Assembly (NCBI GenBank): GCA_009760885.1
Contig: CM019693.1
Location: forward strand, 2,670,300 to 2,734,299
Source of the DNA: Achatina immaculata
Lineage: Eukaryota > Mollusca > Gastropoda > Stylommatophora > Achatinidae
DNA length: 64,000 bases
Reading direction: 5' to 3'
Numbering within the stretch: position 1 is the first letter of the stretch; the number at the start of each line of letters is the position of its first letter. The position numbers and the translations under genes were made by a program. The notes under the pieces were generated by a model. That model worked only from the letters and a program-made list of their open reading frames with translations, was not told the DNA's origin and made no database searches. This document shows positions 40,301 through 52,852 of the stretch, piece by piece.

Positions 40301-43300
40301 GTGAGGGCACGCATTGTCGTGAAGGAGAAGCAGCTCTGGTGGATTCTTGTGCGGCCAAACTCTGCGAAAACGTTGATTGAGTTTTTTTTCAATGTCTTAA
40401 TGTAAGCTTGCGAACTGATTGTCTCTCCTCTTGGCATAACATCCACAAGAATCACATTTTCAATGTCTAAAAAGACAGTGATCATGACCTGTCCAGCTGA
40501 AGGAGTTGTCTTGAATTTCTTTCTTCGTGGTGATTGCGAATGGTGGCACTCCGTTGACTCTTTTTGTCTCAGGTTCAAAATGATGTGCCCAGGTTTCGTC
40601 ACCTGTTCCGATCTTAGCCAAAAAGTTCTCTCTCTCTCTCTCTCTCTCTGAGCATTGAAACGCTCCAACAATTCCGAAGAAATTGCTTTTCTTTGCATTC
40701 AATGGTCATTTGTGAGACTTCGAGGAACCCATATTGCGCAAACCTTAGAAAATCCAAGAGCTTTTATAACTGTATTTGCACTACCATTGCCGACTGACAG
40801 CAGGCCAGTTGTTGAGTAGTGATAAGTCTATCAGTAAGAATAATGCCCTCCGCGCATTTCAACATTTCTGCCTTGGTGGCTGTGGCAGGACGTCCACAGC
40901 GCGGCCGATCATGCAACTCCTTATGTCCACTTATTGATTCTTTGATTCTCTGAACCCAGCGACTGCAAAACTTGCATACACATCACATAGATGCTTGTGA
41001 ATGTTCACAACAGTTTCCTTCTATGCAACGAGAAATTCTATCACAATTCGCTGCTTATATCGCAGGTTGCTAATGCGCTCCATTTCAACGGTTAGGGCAG
41101 CCATATTCTCTGGCTTGTTGCGGTGCAATTTGGTTCACGTAATCGGCACATGCCATATTTAAAGTGTGCAAAATTTCGCGCTTATGTCTTCATTATTAGC
41201 TTGAAAACAAAACAAAACAAAACAAAAACGATGTGATGCATTACTTTCTGAACGCCCCTCGCATATGTTTGACGTATTGTTACAAATACAAATATATGTA
41301 TGAAATGTTGTGAGAAGTTTAACATCATTGCTCGTGATATTCAGAAGTTACAGAATTGGAAATACTGTGCATACTTGATCGAGTTTCTTTCTCTTCAGTT
41401 CGGTCACTCACTTCGTTTCGGAATACTGCGTCTGTGCACGGAGTTTTTGATCGTTCATCGTCTGCTTATACAGGGTGGTTTTTAAAGTCTCACTACACTT
41501 TCTGTATAAAAATGAAGAAAATGACGTCATAAAAATGTGCTGCACAGTCAGTCGTGAAGAAAAAATGCAGTGAATGGTTGTCATCTGTTGGAGTAATTTC
41601 TTGCACTCAAAACAGAATGGTGTTATCAACGGAAGAAAGAAATTTTTTGGTTGAACAAGTGTTTCGAAATGGCGGTCGATACACACGGATGGTTGTTCAA
41701 AGATGTAGAGCAAAATTTCCTGATAAACAGCCTCCTCATCGCACTACGGTTAGAAATTTGTTGAATAAGTTTCGTGATACGGGATCTGTGGAAGATGCTC
41801 CGCGATCTGGTAGGTCTGCTGTGTCTGAAGAAAAGTGTCTAGATATCCAAGACAGAATCCTGAAAAGTCCATGCAAGTCCTTAAGGAAAATGTCACGGGA
41901 AGTGAAAGTATCACTGAGAACAGTGCACAAAATTCTTAAACATCGGTTAAATTTTCATCCATACAAGATTTCTGTTGTGTCTGAACTAAAAAAGTGTGAC
42001 ACTCAATCCAGAGTCAACTACTCCACGTGGTTTCAAGCATTTTTAGCTGAAGAAGACGAGTCAATTCTTGATTTAACATTCTTCTCTGATGAGGCATGGT
42101 TTCATCTATCTGGATACGTTAATAGCCAAAATAATCGTATTTGGAGCAGTGTTAATCCCAGTGTATTTCATGAAGCGCCGCTACACGATGCGAAAATTGG
42201 GGTATGGTATGCCGTCAGTAGAAAACGTTTAATTGGACCAATTTTCTTCAACAACACTATAAATGCCGATCGGTACCGTGCTGACATTCTGGAACCTTTT
42301 TTTTAGAACAGCTGAATGAAAGTGAAATTGAAGAAGCGTGGTTCCAGCAAGATGGTGCAACTGCACACACACCTAGAGAAACACGTTTTTTTTTTTTTTT
42401 GAAGAAATTTTCGCAAATCACATAATATCTCGTGGAATTTGGCCTGCTCGTTCTCCAGATCTAAATCTATTAGATTATTATCTGTGGGGTTTCTTGAAAA
42501 GAAATGTTTACAAAAATATTGTACAAACAATTGAGGACCTGAAAGAGGCAGTCAGAATTACCATTCAAGAAATAACAACAGACACGTTGGCACAAGGTAT
42601 TTGACAATATGAAGAGACGTGTACGGTCATGTCTTGAAGCCCGTGGTGGACATTTCCAACACCTGTTATAATGAATATTTCAGTGGTACATTCCAGCTAA
42701 CCCATAACAGCGTTGTATCATCGCAGCCACTATTGTAACTAATTAAATGACTTTTTTAAAGCACATTTTGTGATGACGTCATTTACTTCATTTTTCTATT
42801 TTATTTTTTTTTCATAGAAAGTGTAGTGAGACTTTTAAAACACAAACACCCTTTAGAAGAACTTGTGGCGGCCGGTTTCCTGTATCTGGGAGCTGAGCTT
42901 TCGTAGAAGCTTGACCAACAATGAAGAAGTGCATCGTTTTTCCTTATTCATTTACACGTCAGTGATTTGATTTAGTTGTCCCTGTGAAACAGCAAAAACG
43001 CATATTTTGTACAGACAGTGAGATGATAAAGACAGTGGTATAAATATAGGTATATGTTACTTGTGAGATTCTGCAGATGATTAATATGTCAGTGGACATT
43101 TTGAACAAGCAGTAAAGAACGCTGGAGGCGGCGAGGGGAGTTACGAGGATTCATTTTTATTATGCTTTGATATGCAGAGTCCCATATTGAACACACCTCC
43201 AGTTCCAGAGATGGGACATGTTGAATGCAAACAAGCGAAATACAGCCTGGAGAGAATGGAGAAAAGCAACTAAACATGGAGAAGAATGGACTAGCCGTTG

Positions 43301-46300
43301 CAGGGAACAGGTTATGTCCGAGCACACATGAGAACTTTAGCTTTGAGCTGCATGAACGTCGTGTATAGAGTAGAGGGAAGAAAACGACGCACGAGGAAAG
43401 AATGGTCGCAGTTAATGGTTCTGAAATGAGGAACTGGCCTGCCTGGAGCTGCGATTTGTTCCTTGCAGAAGCCGCGATGATCATCGTATTGGTTTGGAAG
43501 TGAATTATGTGGCATCTTTGAAGACCTGGGCTGGATCCAAGAAATAGGTTTCTAGGGAGGTTCCGCCTCCAGGGTGGCCACGTAGACTCCTGCCTCGTTA
43601 GTCAGTCAGCAGGAACACCATGAAGAGGTGGGATATAATCTAGGCCAGTTTTGATTCGCTGGGCCTGGTGACTGTACCGTCACCCTATCACAGTCATATT
43701 TCACCCCTCGAACTAACTTCAAACAAAACGAAAACACCAACTTTCAGTAGTCAAACGCACTTATGACATGGAAAGTAATGGCGCTTTACTTCAGTCTGTC
43801 AAAGCATATTTGTTCTTGTACTGAAAGCTCATGGCGGGTTGCAACAATATGCCCAGGCGCTTTCGTAATCGAGAAAAGCGAACCTCAAGTTCCGTTGGCG
43901 CAGATTTCTCAGTCAACCCCCTCCTTCTAGCTACCTTCTTGTGTTTCCTCATTTTCAGCCTGCACTGTACACCCCTGCTAGTGTTCCTAATTGCCAGCCT
44001 GTGTGTCACCAATCTGTTCCTGGATGTCAGCAACCTTTCTGATCAGTTTCCGGGCCCAGCCGGGATTGGTTTACACATTAGTTCTGCATTAGTGGGCACA
44101 CCATCTCCTAGTGCGCATTGAGTCACCTCGGAGAGTTAGAGAAACTGAAGCTGGGCCGCTTTGTAGGGAAAGAGGGGCTAAGGATTCCTTTGCAGTTGTG
44201 GAAGAATGGGGCATTCATCGGATTATAGATTCGGGGGCGAGTGAAGAGCAAAGTTGATTGATGGGAGAAGTTGGTTCATTTGAGACAAAAGCTTCAAGGA
44301 TGATCGGCTGTATTTTCTCCTTCTGTTCTTCTACTGAAGTGAATCAAGCCTTGACATTATTGCCTGACCCGCATACATTTTGTATTTTACGTCTTCTTAT
44401 TCCTTTTTTTTAATCCAGCAGAGTGAATGTTTCATATGTAAATTGATATGTGGTACCTCTTCCCCAGTACAGCCCTCACCGGCCTTCACAGAAGCGCATA
44501 CAAAGGTCCTGTAGTAGATCATAGTGGCGAGGGTGCATCCGATTTCAGTTCTGTAGGAAAGCTGACACTTTTTATTTAGTGACAGCTTTTATTCGGGTGT
44601 TTCGTGCGGATGTAAAGTTGGAGAAAAGGCTGATTCATTACTTATGTTATTTGCACTGTTGGTATTTTGAAGTTTGGGTGAGCATTTTTCTTTCAGATGT
44701 ATTTTCTTTGTGTTAGAAAGCCTTTTTGGTCTGTCTGTGTGTGTATGAGAGGGAGAGAGTCCGCCCATAACATTAGTATACAACTCTGTCATTTGTTTGA
44801 TCTCTACAGCCATCATTTTTTAAAAATTATCATATTATTATTATTATTAATCTTCACTTGAGTACTACAAGAGAGCTTAACTTACAGCACAGAACATTGG
44901 GGGGGGGGGGTGTGTGTGCAGGAGAAGGAAAAAAAGGGGGAGGAGAGGGGAGACTTCTTACACTGAGTAAAGGGCTGATATTAATGAGTGGTCGATACTG
45001 ATTGTGATAGATAGGATCGTGTTAAAATTATTGTTCGTAGTGCACATCTGTGCTTTTATAAGCTGAGCTTTTTAATTATATGCACGTTTTACATCCATAT
45101 AATATATATATGAAGAAGTCTGTCAGTGTAAAAATAGAAATCATCTAAATAATGTCGCAAATCTTGCTATCTTGCTTCGTGTAACTGTGAAGTGTGAGCT
45201 GTTTCATGGGTCAGATCTTTCGCGAGACCTTATATGCGTACAAATTAGCTCCTTCCCTGTCGTCAGCGATTTAAATGACTTTGTTTAGAAAAAAAAATTT
45301 ATTGTATTTCTCCGGGTTTATTCAGTCCTTTGAAGATTATAAATTTTAAAATTTGAATATGGCAGCTTTCCGGAGCCACTATGGCTGATTGCTGGCAGAC
45401 AAGACACGTCTCCAGTCCTCTCTGTTCTTGATCTTTTCTTGCCAGTTGTCGAATACAGGAGCGCGTATATCTTCTTCTAAGTTGCCTCGCATTCGTTGTC
45501 TAGGTCCACTTCTCTGTTTATCCCATTTTATCACTGCTGTATAGGCCATCATTGTTTGTCAGTCTTCTTCTGTTTTCTCTAAATGCCCGAGCCACCTCAA
45601 GTCTGTTGTTTTTCATAGTGGCTGTTAAAAGCGGAGATTTAAACAATGTGTAGGTTCCTTTGTTACTTCTTACTTCTGTGTTATATGGTCTTCCCGGGAT
45701 TCTGTTCTCAAATGTTTGTATTTGGTTTTCATCTTGTTTAGTTGTACTCCATGTTTCTGGCCCAAATAGTGCATCTGATCTAATCCGTGTCTTATGCATG
45801 TTTAGTTTGGTGTTGTGTGATAGAATTTTTGATTGTAATAATTGTCTAAGGGTAAAATATGTCTTGTTTCCAGCTTATATCATAGCCTTTATCTCATCTC
45901 TTATAGTTTTGGAGCTATTGAATATTGTTCTTAGGTATTTAAAGGAATTTTAAGCTGATATATAAACTGATTTAAAGTGAAATTTAATAATCAGACAAAG
46001 GCGAATTGCCTGAAACGTTCATTTGGACATCAGCTTCACGTGCTGACCTGAATTGTACCCAGCAGATGATTCATGAGCACAGAAAAGCGACGCTAGTCGA
46101 AACAGCATTTTTGACAATAACTCGTGAAAGGTTCACTAGTATCCCGTGAAAATTACTGAACACAAAACTAACTGATATGAATGCATATAAAAGATTGATG
46201 CTCCTCGAATCAATTCATTTGAAAATTCAATGCGCAAATACGGCTCATCTCACTACAGAACGACTCATCATCTTTGGGCGTTTACAGACTGGACAGTCAC

Positions 46301-47442
46301 AAAGTGTAGTGGCCTAACAATTTAATGTCGTTGGAGCACCATTAGTCGCCTTCAAGACGATTTCAAGAAATTGGCTCGGTTGCAGACCGGCCGCGCAGTG
46401 GAAGACCCATAGTCACAACTCCTGCCGAAGACCGCTTCATACGGCTGCGTCACTTCAGGAATCGATTTGCATTTGCGTCCTCAACAGTCCAGTCAATGAC
46501 AGCAGCTCGTCGAATTTCAGATAAAACGGTCAGGAACCGGCTGCACGACGCTGGTCTTTGGGCTAGAAGACCCCACAGAGGTCCTGTTCTTACGGACGGG
46601 CATCGCCAGAACCGACTGCAGTGGGCGAACCAGCATCGTCAAAGAACCGTTGCGAATGTTTGGTTTAGTGATGAATCATTCTTTCTGCTCCATCGACACG
46701 ATAGACGGAGAAAGGTTTACCGCAGAGCCCAGAAATGCGTGGATGAGGCTCATCCACATGGTGGTGGAGGTGTACTGGTGTGGGGGCCGATCAACTTCAT
46801 GGGAAGAAGTGACCTGGTGCAAATTGAAGGACGCCTGAATGCCCAACGATACGTCGCTGAAATTCTTCGTCCTCACGTCCTTCCACTTCTGGCTACACCA
46901 GGGTCGATTTTTCAGCAGGATAACGCTCCACGTCATGTGGCGAAACTCACCACCCAGTTCCTCGCTGACACATTCCTTGGCCATCCATATCATCAGACAT
47001 GAACCCAATAGAACACCTACGGGATGAACTCAACAGACAAGTCCGCCAGCGAGACGTGGCGCCAATCAATCTCCGACAGATGTCTCTTGCACTGCGGGAA
47101 GAGTGGGCAGTCATCCCACAACAACAGATCCAACGGCTAATCGGATCCATGTCAAGGAGATGTCGTTCTCTGATACAGGCCAGAGGAAGCCATACACTTT
47201 ACTGAAACGGAGGCCTCAATCGCAAAGAATAAAAGTCCAAACCAAATTTAATGAACATCATTTCATTGTTAACGTCTTAAAGTTTCTTCATGCCAAGATT
47301 GAAACATTAATTCCATAAAATAAAATTGTGATACTTTGATCTTCTTACATCTTGTATCCTTCCCGTGCTGTTAAACGTCACATAGGGCTCGCAAAGTAGT
47401 TCGCCAATTTTTCCTGTCTTCAGCGAGTCTTTCAACCTCATC

Positions 47443-47499
<57 letters not shown>

Positions 47500-50400
47500 T
47501 ATATATATGTAATGACCGCCTTCTTATGAAGGGTGTTAACTACATTGTGACAGTTGTCTTATGAGGGATTTCTCCAGTTTTCATTTTCGTTGAAATCTTA
47601 CTTTATGAAATAGTTTTGTTTGGGAATTTGTGTTTGTAAACTTTCATGGAGAATTTTATGTCTATATGGAATACCATCTAAAATTGTCAACATCATTAAG
47701 GACTTATACAATGGATATGGTTGTGCAGTCAAGACAGAAGAAGGGATGAGTGAATGGTTCCAGATTGAAACAGGCGTGAAACAAGGATGTATACTGTCTC
47801 CTTTACTTTTTGGGATTACAATAGACTTCATAATGAAAAAATGCTGCACAGATAACACAGGTATTGACTGGGTACATGGGACCCAACTAGAAGATCTTGA
47901 TTTTGCTGATGACATAACTCTTATCAGTAATAATGTGAATTCCATGCAAGAAAAAACAGATAGCCTGTCTTCACTGGCTAGCAAAATAGGACTTGAAATT
48001 AACAAGGACAAAACAAAAATAATGAAAATTCCCATCAATCAAAATGGAAAAATACACATAGAAGGGACAGATATTGAAGAAGTCAATCAATTTGCATACC
48101 TTGGCAGCTACATAGACCAGGATGGTGACACTAGAAAGGAAGTTAGGATCAGAATTGCAAAAGCAGCATCAATCTTCAAGAATCTTGAGAACATATGGAA
48201 TTCAAAAGTTATAAGCACAAAAACCAAGTTAAGACTATTCAATTCAAATGTAATATCCACCCTCATTTATGCATGCGAAAGCTGGAAAACAACTAAAGAA
48301 ATAGAAAAGAAATTAGACTCTTTTGAAAACAAATGCCTAAGGAAAATACTCGGCATCAAGTGGAATGAATTCAAGAACAATGCAGAGATAAGACAGATGA
48401 CTGAACAACAACCAGTCTCACGGGTGATCAGGAAAAGGAGATGGACATATGTTGGTCACTTGATGAGAAGAAATGATCAGAGAATCCCAAAACAAGCTAT
48501 CAAGTGGAACACAACAGGCCGAAGAAAAAGGGGCAGACCGCGTGAAACTCTGAAGAGGACATTATTAAGAGAGGCCAAGTTAACAGACATAAAATCCTTT
48601 GATCAGGTTGAAAGACTCGCCGAAGAGAGGAAAAATTGGCGAACTACTTTGCGAGCCCTATGTGACGTCTAACGGCACGGGAAGGATATAAGATATAAGA
48701 TAAGAAACTTTCATTGTGTGTAAATATGACTATTTTGTTGTTGTTTTTTTTTTGTTATTGGTATAAGTATGACTTGCTTGCTTACACCTGAGGAAAGTGT
48801 CTGCTTTTATTATTTATTTCTTTGAAATTCATTAAAAATATTAAACTTTGTTGTGAACAAGAAAGTACAGTACACTGAATAAATCTCTTACAAATTGTGA
48901 CATTACTGTACGTATAATTTTCATTTCTTGATAATGGTTTGTTGTTTTCATAAAGGCTAGAATTCTCATATAAGAATTAAGTCAGATTTATGTTTTTCTT
49001 TGTTTGGTTGGTTGGTTATGCCTAAGATGCCATGTTTGATATCGTATGATTTATTATTTTCATCCTCGGTCAGACGCAATTCTAATATTTTATTTTCATT
49101 ATTGTCACATTTTTTTTTACTTCTTTGCAAGCAGTGTTCACGTTTATGATGGCTCAGATATCAGTGGCATGGTTACGGCAAAGCTTAGGTTTCGACTGTG
49201 TGATATGTTGAGAATTATGATCAATATTTTCACACGGAGACTGGCTAAATTTGCTGTAAGCAGATGGATAGGACAAACTTGTACTTCGGCTCTTTTTGAT
49301 GTGGAATGCGCGTTCACGTTCAGCGGATGTAAAGTGCAGCAGGTGGAGTAATTTGTACTTCGCCCGGCGGCAATGAGGGTGTTCTCCCCTTAAAGTTCCG
49401 GCCTTAGATTGGGTATCGGTCTCTATCAAAACTTATAGCTCGGTGAGACCATTGCTAGTGTGGAGATCCTGCTGATGATATTCCTGTGAGTTTAGGGGGG
49501 GGGTGGTGGTGTGTGTGTGTGGTGATGTGGGAGTGGGTGGGTGGGTGGGTGAGTGAGTGATAAAATAATTCAGGGGAGTGTTGTCAAACAAGAGCAGACT
49601 GTGAAATCACTTGACATTTATTAGGCATATTGAAAGATGTCTTTTTTTTCATCGTATTCCTGATTCATATAAGAGTTGCTTAATCCTCCGTGGAATGTTT
49701 GTTTTAATTCTCTGGAAAGTTTTTTTCTTATTCTCTTTGGGAAGTTTTTTTGTTATCCTCTGTGGAAAGTTTCTTAATCCTATGTGAAAACTTTTTTTTT
49801 TGTTATCCTCTGTGGAAAGTTTCTTAATCCTATGTGAAAACTTTTTTTTTTTTATCCTCTGTGGAAAGTTTCTTGATCCTATGTGAAAACTTTTTTTTTT
49901 GGTTATCCTCTGTGGAAAGTTTATTAATCCTATGTGAAAATTTTTTTGTTATCCTCTGTGGAAAGTTTCTTAATCCTATGTGAAAACGTTTTTTTTTTTT
50001 TTTTGTTATCCTCTGTGGAAAGTTTCTTAATCCTATGTGAAAACGTTTGTTTGTTTTGTTTTGTTTTTGTTATCCTCTGTGGAAAGTTTCTTAATCCTAT
50101 GTGAAAGCTTTTTTTTTGTGTGTTATCTGTGGAAAGTTTCTTAATCCTGTGTGAAAAGTTATTTTGTTATCCTCTGTGGAGAGTTTTTTAATCCTATGTG
50201 GAAGGTTTTCTTAGTCGCCAGTGGAAAGTTTCTTAATCCTCTGTGCAAAGTTTCTAAATCCTCTGTTCAAAGTGTCTTAATCCTCTGTGGAAACTTTTCT
50301 TAATCCTCCATGAAAAAAATGTCTTAATCCTCAGTGGGCAGTTTCTAAATCCTCTGTGCATAGTTTCCTAATCCCCTGTGGAAAGTTTTGTAATTCTGTG

Positions 50401-52814
50401 TGGAAAGTTTCTTAATCTTGTGTGGAAAGTAGGAAAATACTCATATATGTAAATGCTCCTCAACCGACGATATTTCAGCGTTGCGATGGCGGTTGGAGAG
50501 GAGGGATGAGGGCGGGAGAGAGAGAGAGAGAATCAAAACGAATTCAGAAAGAAGAGCAGATCTAGTAGTCGGAGTGTCTTCAGAGTCGTGCTTTGTGCCT
50601 GTCAATATGGCGGACAGTTTTGTTCTAATTCTTCGTGTGTTCTAAATACTACGCCAAAACATTTGACATACTTGTATTTTTAATCCCCAGTAGAACATAC
50701 TTGTATTTTTAATCTCCTGTAGAACATACTCGTATTTTTAATCCCCTGTAGAACATACTTGTATTTTTAGTCCCCTGTAGAACATACTTGTATTTTTAAT
50801 ACCCTGTAGAACATACTTGTATTTTTAATCCCCTGTAAAACATACTTGTATTTTTAATCTCCTGTAGAACATACTCGTATTTTTAATCCCCTGTAGAACA
50901 TACTTGTATTTTTAGTCCCCTGTAGAACATACTTGTATTTTTAATACCCTGTAGAACATACTTGTATTTTAATCCCCTGTAGAACATACTTGTATTTTTA
51001 ATCCCCTGTAGAATATACTTCTATTTTAATCCCCTGTAGAATATACTTGTATTTTTAATCCCCTGTAGATTATACTTGTATTTTAATCCCCTGTAGAATA
51101 TACTTGTATTTTTAATCCCCTGTAGAATATACTTGTATTTTTAATGTATGTAATGTAATACCGGTGTTACTCCAGACTTTGTCCTGATGGTGTCATTTCT
51201 GATTTGGTCTCTTCTTGTTACATTTATTATTCTCCGTAAACGTCTCATTTCTGTCGTGGTGATCTTTGGCTGTTAGTGTCCGTTGTTTGAGTTTTATAGC
51301 ACAGAGTTGGGAGACAAATAATTTGGTTGTACAGTGCTTTTTTTGTTTCAGTTATGATGTATTTGTTTTTCAGTATAGGTGTATTTCATATCTTTTAAAC
51401 ATTTCTTTTATTGGTAGCATCTGGGGTTTTTTTTAAATTCGTTTCTTCTTACTTCAAAGATTGTCCAGCAGCTGTTGTCTGGTATCTTTACGGATCCCAT
51501 TATCATATCCCTCGTAAATAAGTTATTACTAAAATATTTTAATAACACGCAATATATTTCTCATCGTGTGATGTATATGGTCAATAAACAAATAAACAAA
51601 ACACTTCAAGATTTTTTTAAAACAGAAATATCACATGTAAAATCAAGGAAGGGAGCTGGCATAGTTTCGTGTTCATTACACTTCTCTTCTCACCGAATAT
51701 GATGGGGAACGCAGATGTTATCTTGAAATATGAATTTCATATCCGCCATATGCTTCATCGCAGATCATAGATCGTGTCTTGTGGTGCGGGCCAACTTTTT
51801 TGTATGTGTCGCTTTGATTGGTGTTGCAGGGGTGTTAACAATGCAGGCCTGATTGATTTTGAGGTTAATAAAACCGACCGTTAGGGTTCAGTAACCAGGT
51901 GTGTCCTACTTATTATCTGCCTCGGTTCTGTGCTGTTATCTCCTCTTGTGGCTTCGTTTCCCCCCCCCCCCTTTTTTTTTTCCTTAGTTTTAGACAGTAC
52001 CACGTGCTGTACATTATCCGAACACGTCACTCGTTTTCCCTTGTTGAGGGTTTGTAGATTTTAATAGGGAAAACAGCTAAGTCGAATTTCTCAAGAATGT
52101 TGCGATGTGACAGAATTTTTTTTTTTTTTGATTTATGGAAAGTTATTCATATGTTTTCCCACAAGCCAGAGGGAGCTAGAACTGATGATCTTTTTTGGTT
52201 GTAATTCAAGTTTCCGGAAAGTCTGCAGATCTTTTCGATCAGTTTTTCTTGATAGCAAACCCGGATGTTGAGTATTTTGTTCATGGGCTGCAGGCTGGAA
52301 GTGTGATGTTATATCGACCCTTAGGCGTTGTTTGCTGGCTCACGTCTTGATTGCAAGTATCTTTTGTTAAAACTGCATCACTGTATCATCATTTGATGAT
52401 CAGATTCTTTGTAATCTATCTTGTGATGTCCCCTGAAAATTGTGCTAGATTCCCAGACATATTGGCTACGTCCAGCATGTGAAGCTGATTGACAGAGTTG
52501 AGACACACATTGAAAAGGCCATATTAGTTTCCACGTGTGTCAAGAAACATGCAGGACTGGATTACTTCTTGCTCCCGCATTCGTCGTCGAAACGGCCTTG
52601 GTTGCGCCGCGTTGGCGTCATGACTTACAAGGCCCAACGCACCCGCCTTCGGTTCAAGTACTAGATTAACGTTGGTATCCACCCGCTTCAAAACACGTAT
52701 CTTCTGAAGAAGAAAGCCATTATTTTATGAACATTTCTGAAATAATTTTTGTTTTTAATATTCACCTAAGGCGTTTAGCATAGAGTTTCTCAAACTTAGG
52801 GGTCCTTGCACCAG

Positions 52815-52852
<38 letters not shown>

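Noticed and set aside
43791..44121. Hydrophobic ORF on + (43831) and basic ORF on - as possible genes
   Set aside because: They overlap on opposite strands, match no family I know, and have no splice or promoter context.
52449..52664. ORF first considered as a MORC2 exon between 5050 and 53202
   Set aside because: Joining it to the exon at 5050 gives a TGA or the wrong phase, while 5050 joins directly to 53202 in phase and in line with human MORC2.
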